64,000 nucleotides of DNA from Pseudomonas putida (lineage in GTDB: Bacteria > Pseudomonadota > Gammaproteobacteria > Pseudomonadales > Pseudomonadaceae): the NCBI RefSeq assembly GCF_028682175.1, contig NZ_JANHKS010000014.1:57495-121494 (forward strand), read 5' to 3'. Under the pieces are notes generated by a model, which was given only the letters and a program-made list of their open reading frames with translations, did not search any database and had not been told where the DNA came from. The position numbers and the translations under genes were made by a program. This document shows positions 34,412 to 41,706 of the stretch, piece after piece. The first letter of the stretch is position 1. Each line of letters opens with the position of its first letter.

Positions 34412-35272
34412 ATGACAAACATCGTCTCTTTTGACAAGTCCCGAGGGTTCACCCGAATGGACAACTCCGTTATGGAGGCGCTTTCCACCGTCGACCTGCC
34501 TGCGCGCGAGCTCCGCGTGGTGATGGCTATTGCCCGGCAAACAATTGGGTACCAGGTCGAAACGAAGCGCCTCACCGCCGACGATCTCGGCAAGCTGACC
34601 AACATGCGCCGGGATGTCACCTCGAAAGCCATCAGCCATCTGCTGGAGCGCCGAGTGATCTACCGCATCGGAGGGAGCCGTGGCGACATCGGGATCTCGC
34701 CTGTGTCTGAATGGGTCTTCTTCGAGCAAAAAAAGAAGAATCTCACTGAGACCAAAACGTCTCACTCAGACAATATCGTCTCACTGAGACAGGAACCGAG
34801 TGAGACCAAAACGGCAACTTGCCTTCCTTATTCAAAGAAAGAACAACCCCCTATAACTCTTCCTTCGGAAGAGATTATTACCCCCCAAGCCGAACCGGCC
34901 CGGGCGAAGCCTGATCGCAAGCCTGCATTCGGCCTGACCAACCTGCTGGCAGACAACCCGCACGGCCTGACCGAAGCCCTGTTGACCGACTGGCTCGCCC
35001 TGCGCAAGGCCAAGAAGGCCGCCGTCACCGCGACGGTCTGGAACTCCCTGAACGCCGAATTGGTGAAGTGCGCCGAGCTGGGCATCGCCGCTGACGTCGC
35101 CATGACTGAGGCCCTTTCCGCTGGCTGGCAGGGTTTCAAGGCGGCCTGGATCGCCAATCGCATCGCAGAACAGGCGACCTCATCGCCATCTCAATCCCGT
35201 CACCACGGTTTCGCAGGTCGCGATTACACCGCGGGCCTGAAACAACGGGAGGACGGCTCCTATGCGCTCTGA
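34412..35272 (+). CDS. Phage replication protein (O-like)
   Basis: A 286-residue origin-binding protein. The N-terminal winged-helix (FTRMDNSVMEALSTVDLPAR, VVMAIARQTIGYQ, TNMRRDVTSKAISHLLERRV) is of the phage_rep_O type. The middle (about 108-150) is low-complexity and is encoded by tandem DNA repeats, as in lambda O, where the origin lies inside the gene. The C-terminus should bind the helicase loader encoded next; the genes overlap by 11 bases. Confidence 0.87.
   Translation: MTNIVSFDKSRGFTRMDNSVMEALSTVDLPARELRVVMAIARQTIGYQVETKRLTADDLGKLTNMRRDVTSKAISHLLERRVIYRIGGSRGDIGISPVSEWVFFEQKKKNLTETKTSHSDNIVSLRQEPSETKTATCLPYSKKEQPPITLPSEEIITPQAEPARAKPDRKPAFGLTNLLADNPHGLTEALLTDWLALRKAKKAAVTATVWNSLNAELVKCAELGIAADVAMTEALSAGWQGFKAAWIANRIAEQATSSPSQSRHHGFAGRDYTAGLKQREDGSYAL
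34741..34813 (+). repeat. Iterons: candidate prophage replication origin
   Basis: Three direct 19-bp units beginning TCTCACT(G/C)AGAC at 34741, 34760 and 34779, plus a fourth degenerate unit sharing TGAGACCAAAACG (core 34801-34813). Each unit core (TCTCACTGAGA) is itself a dyad. They are followed by an AT-rich stretch (34820-34890) suitable for melting. They lie inside the O-like gene, exactly as in lambda. Confidence 0.78.
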
Positions 35273-36071
35273 AAAGGTGGTTGCCATGTCAGACGTCAAA
35301 CAGGCCGCAGGCCAACGTGTTCAGCCTGCGCACTGCGACGACCACGGGGCGTTCGACCAGCGCGTGACCGTGCTGCTGGGTCGGGAGATCGTGGGCCGCT
35401 GTCCGGAGTGCTACAAGGCCGAGCGCGCAGAGCGTGAAGCCAGGCATCAGGCCGAGGAGATCCGCATCAAGCGGGAAGCCATGGCAAAGAAACTGGGCGC
35501 AGCGCTGATCCCGAAGCGCTTCGCTGACCGCACCCTGGATAATTACCGCGTCGAGCACGAAGGGCAGCGCAAGGCCCAGGCGTTCTGCAAGCGCTACGTC
35601 GCGGCGTTCGCCGAGATCGAGAGGACTGGGCGCTGCCTGATGCTGCTGGGCCAGCCGGGCACAGGCAAGACCCACCTCGGCGCGGCCATGGCAAACGATC
35701 TGATGCGGACCACATCGGCCACTGCCGTGTACCGCACCGTCGGCAGCATCCTGCAATCGATCCGCGCCACCTACGGCAACAGCGAGCAATCCGAGGCAGA
35801 CATCCTGTCGAGCCTGATCGAGCCTTCGCTGCTGGTCCTGGACGAGGTGGGGGTGAGCAAGGAGCAGCCGAGCGACTTCGAGCTGACGACCCTGTTCGCG
35901 ATCATCAACGGCCGGTACGAGCAGATGCGCCCCACGGTCGTCATTTCCAACTTGAGCGGCGACCAGCTCCCCGCAGCCATGGGCGAGCGCTGTGTTGACC
36001 GCCTGCGCGAGGGGGGCGGGGTCGTGGTGCCTTTCGAGTGGGAATCGCAGCGCGGCAAGGAGGGTTTTTGA
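35262..36071 (+). CDS. DnaC-like helicase loader ATPase
   Basis: A 269-residue AAA+ protein: an N-terminal Cys segment (CDDHGAF..., CPECYKAERAERE, zinc-like), then Walker A GQPGTGKTHLG (about 129-139) and Walker B LLVLDEVGV, with the sensor region VVISNLSGDQLPAAMGERCVDRL, all typical of DnaC/IstB loaders. ATG at 35262 follows GGGAGGAC and overlaps the O-like stop; 35286 is an alternative start. It would load host DnaB at the origin. Confidence 0.9.
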   Translation: MRSEKVVAMSDVKQAAGQRVQPAHCDDHGAFDQRVTVLLGREIVGRCPECYKAERAEREARHQAEEIRIKREAMAKKLGAALIPKRFADRTLDNYRVEHEGQRKAQAFCKRYVAAFAEIERTGRCLMLLGQPGTGKTHLGAAMANDLMRTTSATAVYRTVGSILQSIRATYGNSEQSEADILSSLIEPSLLVLDEVGVSKEQPSDFELTTLFAIINGRYEQMRPTVVISNLSGDQLPAAMGERCVDRLREGGGVVVPFEWESQRGKEGF

Positions 36072-36187
36072 TGAGTAACCGTATCTGGCTCTCGCTGGCC
36101 CTCATCGCCCTAGTTCTCGCCTATGGCGCCCATCACAAAGTACAGCGGGTCACTGCGCCTGCAAATGTACAGGGGGTGTTTCGATGA
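36071..36187 (+). CDS. 38-residue membrane peptide
   Basis: MSNRIWLSLALIALVLAYGA followed by a basic tail: one transmembrane segment. Its ATG overlaps the loader stop (TGATG) and its stop overlaps the next start (ATGA), which supports a real coupled gene. Unknown function. Confidence 0.62.
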   Translation: MSNRIWLSLALIALVLAYGAHHKVQRVTAPANVQGVFR

Positions 36188-36501
36188 GCTGCCGTGAACA
36201 GTTTGAATCCCGCTTCCCGGTGCCAGAAGGGGTGGCTTGGAACCCGGAAACGTCCCGCTACGTTCTGGTGCACCTGAAGCGCGCAACCGTTACCACCTAT
36301 GAGGCTCACGTTGAGCGCTGGATCGTTTGGCAGGCCTGCCGCGATTCGCTGGCAGTCACGCTGCCGGCGGTTCCTAAAGCACCAGAACCGCCCGAGGACG
36401 CCATCGATGACAGCTTCATGGATGCGCACTGTGCGGCCATCCGGATGCGCAACGCCTGCTATCTAGCAATCGAAGCAGCTGGCGTAAGGATTAAGCCATG
36501 A
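36184..36501 (+). CDS. 105-residue hypothetical phage protein
   Basis: MSCREQFESRFPVPEGVAWN... with ERWIVWQACRDSLAVTLPAV, the pattern of small 'EA..FE.W' phage proteins common near replication genes. Coupled by 4-base overlaps on both sides. Confidence 0.7.
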   Translation: MSCREQFESRFPVPEGVAWNPETSRYVLVHLKRATVTTYEAHVERWIVWQACRDSLAVTLPAVPKAPEPPEDAIDDSFMDAHCAAIRMRNACYLAIEAAGVRIKP

Positions 36502-36692
36502 GGGGGGGCATTAAATGCGACACCTACCTCAAAGCGCTGGCGCTGACAAAGTTGGATGCATGGTGTGGCCAATGGGAGCAGCTCAGCGTGAGGGAAAGCC
36601 ACCACCTTCGCCGCCTCGGGTTGTGGGCAAAAGCCACTGGCCTGGTCCAGCACGACCGCACCCTGCTGATCGCAAACGAGGTGAATTCATGA
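36498..36692 (+). CDS. 64-residue hypothetical phage protein
   Basis: MRGGIKCDTYLKALALTKLD..., helical, with WGQWEQL-like aromatic residues. 4-base overlaps with both neighbours. No recognised family. Confidence 0.65.
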   Translation: MRGGIKCDTYLKALALTKLDAWCGQWEQLSVRESHHLRRLGLWAKATGLVQHDRTLLIANEVNS

Positions 36693-37162
36693 CTTTCCTG
36701 ATCTCCCACCAGACCCAGCCAACCAACAACACCTGCTTCTCGACTTGCATGGCGATGCTGAAGTGCATCCCGGCCGCCGTCGTAGTTGGTCAGATTCACG
36801 ACTGGTATTACGCAGGCGATGTGAGCGTACGCCAGGTGCTGGAGCGGCTTGAGATCCCGTTCGAGTCATTCGATACCGCCGACCTGCCCAAGTTTGGCCA
36901 TGACGGTGTGTACCTGGTGGCCGTTCCCTCGGTAAATCAGCCCGGCTGGATGCATCAGGTTCTGTGCGAGTGCTTCGCAGGGCAGTTCATCGTGCACGAC
37001 CCATGCCGAGGCCTGCGCGGTGCTATGCACTACGTCGCCGCGCTCACGGAAGGCGCATTCAATGAGGTGAAGTTCCACGGGTACGTCATTGATGCGTTCA
37101 TCCCACGCAGCTACCTGCTGGAGACATACGCATTCAAGGCTTCGGCGGGGGTGGCAGCATGA
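36689..37162 (+). CDS. C39-like papain-fold protein
   Basis: A 157-residue protein. QPTNNTCFSTCMAML (10-24), His89 (GWMHQVLCE) and Asp104 (FIVHDPCRG) have the order and spacing of the Gln-Cys-His-Asp set of peptidase C39/papain-like proteases. No signal peptide or GG-leader substrate is nearby. It starts inside the preceding gene's stop (ATGA). Enzyme activity is an inference from motif order; family-level identity is moderately sure. Confidence 0.65.
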   Translation: MTFLISHQTQPTNNTCFSTCMAMLKCIPAAVVVGQIHDWYYAGDVSVRQVLERLEIPFESFDTADLPKFGHDGVYLVAVPSVNQPGWMHQVLCECFAGQFIVHDPCRGLRGAMHYVAALTEGAFNEVKFHGYVIDAFIPRSYLLETYAFKASAGVAA

Positions 37163-37629
37163 CTGACAAGATCAGCATCAACTGCCAGTCCAAGCTCACC
37201 GAGGCCATCACTCGAATGACGGCGATGTATCGCGACAAGAAGTTCGTCGTGGTCTCGTTGCGCCCGGGCAAAGACCGCACGCTGGACCAAAACGCCTTGT
37301 GGTTCGCCATGTACCAGCGCATCGCCCAGATGACGCAAATTGGGGAAGTGGAGGATGCGCGACGGTACTGCAAGCTCCACTTCGGCGTGGCGATCCTGAC
37401 TGCCGAGGATCCTGATTTTCGAAACAGTTGGTTCAAGACCATGCGGCACCTGTCCTACGCCGACAAGCTTGACCTGATGGGGTCCTGCACGCTGTTCGGC
37501 CCGGACGGCTTCCCGGTGACCAGGTTGTTCAACCGCGCCCAGGGCATCACCTACACCGACCGCATCGTGGCCGAGTTCAGCAGTAAAGGTGTGGTTTTCA
37601 GCGATTTGCTGGGCGAGGTGGCGGCATGA
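37159..37629 (+). CDS. ninB: NinB recombination protein
   Basis: A 156-residue protein matching NinB (lambda Orf family): FVVVSLRPGKDRTLDQNALW and RYCKLHFGVAIL. NinB binds single-stranded DNA and SSB and helps recombination mediators load. Position between loader and ninG matches lambda's nin region. Overlaps both neighbours by 4 bases. Confidence 0.88.
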   Translation: MTDKISINCQSKLTEAITRMTAMYRDKKFVVVSLRPGKDRTLDQNALWFAMYQRIAQMTQIGEVEDARRYCKLHFGVAILTAEDPDFRNSWFKTMRHLSYADKLDLMGSCTLFGPDGFPVTRLFNRAQGITYTDRIVAEFSSKGVVFSDLLGEVAA

Positions 37630-37877
37630 GCGACGGATTGGGAATCACCACGCAAACCACGGTATTTCTGTCAGTAGACAAGCTGGTTAAGGAGATGGAT
37701 GCCGAAGACATAGCTGGTTTTTGCAGCGCGGTTGCACTCCGGCTGGACCAGCAGTTCGCGGAGCGTGCGGGGGCGGCGGGCGAATTTTCAAATGGCCTAT
37801 CAGAAATGGGTGCTCGGTTTCTTGCCGAAGTCGTCACCAGCTTTTACCAGCGTCAACCGCGGGAGCCTCGCCAATGA
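37626..37877 (+). CDS. 83-residue hypothetical phage protein
   Basis: MSDGLGITTQTTVFLSVDKL..., helical acidic protein (GFCSAVALRLDQQFAERAGA) in the nin-like region. 4-base overlaps both sides. Unknown function. Confidence 0.65.
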   Translation: MSDGLGITTQTTVFLSVDKLVKEMDAEDIAGFCSAVALRLDQQFAERAGAAGEFSNGLSEMGARFLAEVVTSFYQRQPREPRQ

Positions 37878-37972
37878 AGACCTTTCAGGCCCTCATCAGT
37901 GCCTTGGCGACCATGCTCGAGCATGCCTACCACTCCAACCCTGGCGCACATCAGTTCGGGGGTGGGCTGTGA
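37874..37972 (+). CDS. 32-residue peptide in the nin region
   Basis: MKTFQALISALATMLEHAYH... ends GGGL. ATGA overlap with the gene before and GTGA overlap with ninG, so it is probably translated and needed to couple ninG. No known motif. Confidence 0.52.
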   Translation: MKTFQALISALATMLEHAYHSNPGAHQFGGGL

Positions 37973-38574
37973 TCCCTCGCTCCGAAAAGCCAATGCGGCC
38001 GAAGCGCTGCCATGTCTCTGGGTGCGGAGCAACCTTCACCCCGACGCGCAGCTTTCAGAAATGGTGCTCGCCGGATTGCGCGGTGGTGCTTGCACGCCAG
38101 GCGCAGGAGAAACAGCGCAAGTCGATTGCCCAGAGCGAGCGCCGCGAGATCAAGGTTCGCAAGGAGAAGTTGAAGAGCAGGTCGGATCACCTTCGCGAAG
38201 CCCAGGCCGCCGTGAACGAATACGTCCGCCTGCGTGACGCGCACCTGCCGTGCATCAGCTGCGACTCGATGCCGAACGACAGCGACCTGATGACGGGCAG
38301 CCGCTGGGACGCCGGCCACTACCGATCAGTCGGCGCCTGTCCCGAACTGCGCTTCGAGCCTCTGAACATCCACCGCCAGTGCGTGAAGTGCAATCGCAAC
38401 CTGTCCGGCAATTCTGTCGAGTACCGGATCCGGTTGGTGCTGCGCATCGGTGCCGAAACCGTGGCATGGCTCGAAGAGCCTCATCAGCCCCGCAAGTACA
38501 CCGTCGAAGAAATCAAAACCATCAAGGCCGAATACCGGGCCAAGACCCGAGAACTGAAGAGGGCTGCAGCATGA
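37969..38574 (+). CDS. ninG: NinG recombination protein (GTG start)
   Basis: A 201-residue NinG/Rap-type protein. The N-terminal zinc site Cys14, Cys19, Cys33, Cys37 (CHVSGCGATFTP, WCSPDC), a basic coiled coil, and an HNH-like core (CISCD, DAGHYRSVGA, NIHRQCVKCN) match the family of Holliday-junction/branched-DNA nucleases. The GTG at 37969 overlaps the preceding stop; longer upstream frames are out of place. Confidence 0.9.
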   Translation: MIPRSEKPMRPKRCHVSGCGATFTPTRSFQKWCSPDCAVVLARQAQEKQRKSIAQSERREIKVRKEKLKSRSDHLREAQAAVNEYVRLRDAHLPCISCDSMPNDSDLMTGSRWDAGHYRSVGACPELRFEPLNIHRQCVKCNRNLSGNSVEYRIRLVLRIGAETVAWLEEPHQPRKYTVEEIKTIKAEYRAKTRELKRAAA

Positions 38575-39251
38575 ACTACCACAACGTGATATCCGCAGTA
38601 GTCCGGGCCTTGGCAGCCGAGACGATCAACAGTTCCGGCGGATGCAACGTCGAGCCCCGGATACAGGCCAGCAAGCTCAAGGGCGAGATATCCGGGAAGG
38701 ATGCCGCGCTGTTGGCTGACTGCATCGTGCATAAGCTCTTGCACGCCCAGCTTTCCCCGAGGCACTGGAACGCCCTGGTGGCGAAATACAGCACGCACCG
38801 TGGCCGCAAGATTGATTCTATCGGCCGGCTGGTTGCCGTGGTGAAGACCCCGGCACCGCAGCGCTTCACGCAACAGGCCGTTCTCGTTTGGGCGGTACCG
38901 CAGCAGGTGAAGGGCATTCAGCGAACGGTAACCCAGATCAAGGCGCCGAAACACCGGGAGAACAAGGAGGAGGGGCAGTGGGATTGGCGCAACGCGGCAG
39001 CAGACGCTGATGTTGCACGGGCCAACAAGCATGCGCGCGCGGTAGCAGAGGACAAGCCCGGCGAGATGATCGTCCTGGCCGAATCGAACTACGACATGAC
39101 GAACTGGGATTCCCAAGGACTTACAGAACGCACTTACCAGCGCTGGAACAAGGCCATCAAGGACGGCTTGGAGTCACTTGTGAACGAGGCTCTGGTCGAG
39201 GCGCAACACATGCTTGAAGCAGTCGGAGTGCTGGAAGGCGAGGCGGCATAA
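38571..39251 (+). CDS. Hypothetical protein in the antiterminator Q position
   Basis: A 226-residue basic protein starting MNYHNVISAVVRALAAETIN, with ALLADCIVHKLLHAQLSPRH and WRNAAADADVARANKHARAV. It is not similar to lambda Q as I know it. However, it ends the early rightward operon directly after ninG and is followed by a late-promoter-like sequence and two terminators, the lambda Q-PR'-tR' arrangement. A late-gene regulator is therefore inferred from context only. Confidence 0.65.
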   Translation: MNYHNVISAVVRALAAETINSSGGCNVEPRIQASKLKGEISGKDAALLADCIVHKLLHAQLSPRHWNALVAKYSTHRGRKIDSIGRLVAVVKTPAPQRFTQQAVLVWAVPQQVKGIQRTVTQIKAPKHRENKEEGQWDWRNAAADADVARANKHARAVAEDKPGEMIVLAESNYDMTNWDSQGLTERTYQRWNKAIKDGLESLVNEALVEAQHMLEAVGVLEGEAA

Positions 39252-39270
39252 AATAGTCCCTCAAAAGGGC

Positions 39271-39300
39271 TTGCAATGTCATGTCGCCCTGTCGCATTAT
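39271..39300 (+). promoter_or_regulatory. Candidate late promoter (PR' analogue)
   Basis: TTGCAA (39271-39276), 18-bp spacer, CATTAT (39295-39300), between the Q-position gene and the twin terminators. Plausible sigma-70 elements; not proven. Confidence 0.45.
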
Positions 39301-39342
39301 TCACCCATCCTGTCATTCCTGCGTGTGTAGGAGTGATGCAAT

Positions 39343-39415
39343 AAGCCCGGCCACAGAGTTGGGCTTTTTTGTGCCCGCCAGAATGCAAAAAGCCCCGACA
39401 TGATCGGGGCTTTTT
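39343..39415 (+). terminator. Twin intrinsic terminators before the late region
   Basis: AAGCCC/GGGCTT with six Ts (39343-39370), then AGCCCCGA/TCGGGGCT (39391-39411) flanked by A- and T-runs. They would stop leader RNA from the late promoter unless an antiterminator acts. Confidence 0.82.
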
Positions 39416-39432
39416 CTTTAGCGCGGAAAAAA

Positions 39433-39567
39433 GAGAGGGCGACTCCAGAGGGTGCTGTAACACCCAGAGGAGACGCCAGATCGCAGATAGAGCCTGCAAG
39501 CCAGCCAAGGCCCTCACTGCTCGCGCGAGCGGGGCGGAGCCTAGCAGAAAATCAAAAGGCTTTGCAG
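39433..39567 (+). ncRNA. Structured RNA leader upstream of com
   Basis: A ~135-base non-coding segment with unusually regular structure. Hairpin 39438-39477 is GGCG-A-CTCC-AGA-GGGTG, loop CTGTAA, CACCC-AGA-GGAG-A-CGCC: three perfect helices separated by symmetric A and AGA internal loops. A second stem pairs CTGCAAGCC (39494-39502) with GGCTTTGCAG (39558-39567), ending at the base before the com ATG, with an inner GCTCG-CG-CGAGC palindrome. It could be a regulatory leader or a stand-alone phage RNA; I match it to no named family with certainty. Confidence 0.6.
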
Positions 39568-39753
39568 ATGTTGAAAGATTGCAGATGTGGAAAGTGCAAA
39601 AGACTTCTTGCCCGAATCGGTGAGATGACCGAGCTCCAGATCAAGTGTTCCCGGTGCGGGACGTTGAATCATGTGAGGGCCCAGAGCCCCGAGCTATCGC
39701 CTTTGAGCGACATGAAAGCGGAATCCTCCGCACAAAATCATTCGACTCAATAG
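39568..39753 (+). CDS. com: Com-family translational regulator
   Basis: A 61-residue protein with zinc-finger pairs CGKC (7-10) and CSRC (27-30) in the arrangement of phage Mu Com (CxxC-KLL...IKCxRC). In Mu, Com binds the mom mRNA and opens its hidden ribosome-binding site. Here the gene ends 8 bases before an LlpA-type bacteriocin gene rather than mom, so the lectin gene is its probable mRNA target. The start lies right at the end of a predicted RNA stem. Confidence 0.82.
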   Translation: MLKDCRCGKCKRLLARIGEMTELQIKCSRCGTLNHVRAQSPELSPLSDMKAESSAQNHSTQ

Positions 39754-39761
39754 GTAAAACC

Positions 39762-40586
39762 ATGGCCTTTAACTTCGCCCCCTTCACTGGTGTTGGCAAT
39801 CCGATTCTGCCGCCACTGACCAAGCTGACCCCAGGTCAGTACCTGAAGTCACCGTCCCAGCAGTACCAGCTGATCTTGCAAAACGACGGCAGTTTGGTGA
39901 TCTACAACAACGGTGTTGCTGTTTGGTCGGCGCAAGAGCGCGAGACCTACTTCAAGTACTCAATTCCGGCAGAGGATCGCGCCAATAACTACATCGCGAC
40001 CCAATACTACTTCCGGTTCAACGACGCCACACGTAATCGACTGTGGCTCACGACCAACACCAGCCCTTTGGGCGGAAACATCAACCTTGCGTACTTCCGC
40101 ACGTACCTGAGCCTCCAGGATGATGGCAACCTGGTGATGAACGACTGCTTTCCGCTCTGGGCAAGCAACTCTTCGATCGAGGCATTTTCGTTGTACGCAA
40201 CGGATATGGTCATCACCCCGGGCCAATCGCTGGTTCAAGGTCAGGTCTATCAGTCGGGCGTGAACCGAGTGATTTTCCAAGCCGATGGCAACCTAGTTAT
40301 CTACGCTCCGAACAATGCCGTGCTCTGGCAGAGCGCTACCCAAGGCGCGACACAGGCACTCATGCAAACAGACGGCAACTTTGTCATCTACAACGGCGCC
40401 ACAGTGCTATTCCAGACCGGCACCGGCGGAAATCCCGGCGCATATGCACGGATTCAGTCGAACGGTACATTCTCAGTGGCTATCGACAAGGCAGTTTGGG
40501 CTCGATTTGGCTTTACGCCAGTCATCGCCCCTCGCCGGAAATGGAAGCAGTGGGGGCCTTACACCCTGCCTGAGTTCACCTTCTGA
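39762..40586 (+). CDS. llpA: LlpA-type lectin-like bacteriocin (L-pyocin/putidacin)
   Basis: A 274-residue protein with two monocot mannose-binding-lectin (B-lectin) domains, the size and layout of LlpA (~276 residues). Sugar motifs QxDxNxVxY: QNDGSLVIY (40-48, Asn to Ser), QDDGNLVMN (119-127, Tyr lost), and intact QADGNLVIY (173-181) and QTDGNFVIY (202-210). This gives a C-terminal domain with two good sites, as in LlpA, which binds D-rhamnose of LPS and kills related Pseudomonas. No signal peptide, as usual. The weak ribosome-binding site (AGG) suggests coupling to com. Confidence 0.88.
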   Translation: MAFNFAPFTGVGNPILPPLTKLTPGQYLKSPSQQYQLILQNDGSLVIYNNGVAVWSAQERETYFKYSIPAEDRANNYIATQYYFRFNDATRNRLWLTTNTSPLGGNINLAYFRTYLSLQDDGNLVMNDCFPLWASNSSIEAFSLYATDMVITPGQSLVQGQVYQSGVNRVIFQADGNLVIYAPNNAVLWQSATQGATQALMQTDGNFVIYNGATVLFQTGTGGNPGAYARIQSNGTFSVAIDKAVWARFGFTPVIAPRRKWKQWGPYTLPEFTF

Positions 40587-40674
40587 TTAACCCGTGGGGC
40601 CAGCCAAGCGCTGGTCCCCCGGCTCAATGATAAAGACGTCGATGGACTAGGGGGCTCTCCCCACACATTCTCAG

Positions 40675-40697
40675 GCCTCGCAGATGCGGGGCTTTTT
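40675..40697 (+). terminator. Terminator after the bacteriocin gene
   Basis: GCCTCGC/GCGGGGC stem (one G-T pair, loop AGAT) followed by TTTTT, between llpA and the holin-like genes. Confidence 0.78.
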
Positions 40698-40721
40698 CAT
40701 GCCCAGTACGGAGTCGAGCGC

Positions 40722-41051
40722 ATGGAGTTTTTTCACCGCCTGCTCGACAAACTCGACTGGCTTGTCGCAGGGCTGATCGGCGCAATCGTCGCCAGTTGGT
40801 GGCACAAGGATGACCTCAAGGACCTATGGTCCTGGGCGATCTTCCTCATCACTGGCATCGCCTGCGCGTTTTATCTCACCGGAATCGTCTGTGATCGCTT
40901 CAGCGTGACGGAGCCGAGTGACGTTGCTGGGGTCGGGTTCCTGCTCGGCGCGTTCGGTGGCTCTCTTATGGCCGCCATCAACCGAGCCATCAAAGCCGCT
41001 GACCTCTGGGCGCTCATCCGCCAGCGGTTCGGGGGAGGCAATCCACCATGA
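40722..41051 (+). CDS. Holin-like membrane protein
   Basis: A 109-residue protein with three hydrophobic segments (LVAGLIGAIVASWW, WAIFLITGIACAFYLTGIV, VAGVGFLLGAFGGSLMAAI) and a short polar N-terminus, fitting a class I-type phage holin/membrane subunit. It heads the post-terminator late region, where lysis genes are expected, but no endolysin gene follows in the window. Confidence 0.7.
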   Translation: MEFFHRLLDKLDWLVAGLIGAIVASWWHKDDLKDLWSWAIFLITGIACAFYLTGIVCDRFSVTEPSDVAGVGFLLGAFGGSLMAAINRAIKAADLWALIRQRFGGGNPP

Positions 41052-41407
41052 ACCTTGAACTGATCAACTCCATCGCCTGCGGCCTGATCGCGTTGTGGGC
41101 CACCTGGTGCGTGCTGAGCGGAAAGGTCCGGGATGGGATCGTCGGCAAGATCATCTACTCGGCGATCGCCATAAGCGGTTTCGTTGTGATGACGCGCAAC
41201 CAGACACTGTTCTTCGGCCCGACCAACGCCGGGCTGACGCTTCACGTATCCCTTTGCCTGGCTGGAGTACGCCACATGTTCATGGTCACGTATTGGGCTT
41301 CGGTGAAGAGGTGGATCTGCTCGAAGCTGAACTGCGAGCACTGCCTGCAGGATCCGCGCTTTGGTGCGCGGCCTGGGCAGGTTGATCGTCGCCGGCGGCC
41401 GCGCTGA
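41048..41407 (+). CDS. Membrane protein, possible holin partner
   Basis: A 119-residue protein with about three transmembrane segments (INSIACGLIALWATWCVLSG, IIYSAIAISGFVVMT, SLCLAGVRHMFMVTYW) and a Cys/Arg-rich C-terminus. Overlaps the previous gene by 4 bases. Probably a second holin or antiholin, by position. Confidence 0.65.
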   Translation: MNLELINSIACGLIALWATWCVLSGKVRDGIVGKIIYSAIAISGFVVMTRNQTLFFGPTNAGLTLHVSLCLAGVRHMFMVTYWASVKRWICSKLNCEHCLQDPRFGARPGQVDRRRRPR

Positions 41408-41468
41408 GTCGCGCCACAAATTCAGATGCGTCCGTTCCGTGGCGCGAGTTCTTCCAGAGGGCAACATC

Positions 41469-41699
41469 ATGGACAACCAGCACAAGAAGATCACTGGCTA
41501 CCGCGATCTGACGCAGTCGGAGATCGACGGCATGAACTCCATCAAGGCTCTTGAAGCCGATGCGGGTGAACTCTTTAAGCAGATCGGCCAAATCGAGGGG
41601 GTTGACCCGCGCCTGCTCGCGTTGGCGAAGACCAATTTGCAGCAAGGCTTCATGTGGTTCGTGCGGTCAATTGCCAAACCTGCTGATCCATTCAGCTGA
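41469..41699 (+). CDS. Acb2/Tad1 hairpin-domain protein (anti-CBASS family)
   Basis: A 76-residue helical-hairpin protein. ITGYRDLTQSEIDGMNSIKA followed by LALAKTNLQQGFMWFVRSIA and the end KPADPF fit the pattern of the Acb2 family (N-terminal GYR-L, MN-x-IK, then LQ-GFM-x-x-R-x-x-x-P). Acb2 proteins sequester cyclic oligonucleotide signals of CBASS (and Thoeris) defences. Start at 41469 follows GAGGGCAAC. The assignment is from remembered family pattern; nucleotide binding here is untested. Confidence 0.75.
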   Translation: MDNQHKKITGYRDLTQSEIDGMNSIKALEADAGELFKQIGQIEGVDPRLLALAKTNLQQGFMWFVRSIAKPADPFS

Positions 41700-41706
41700 G
41701 GTCCGC

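Noticed and set aside
41571..41580. boxA-like CTCTTTAAG in the plus direction
   Set aside because: It lies inside the Acb2-like coding sequence, far from any promoter; probably chance.
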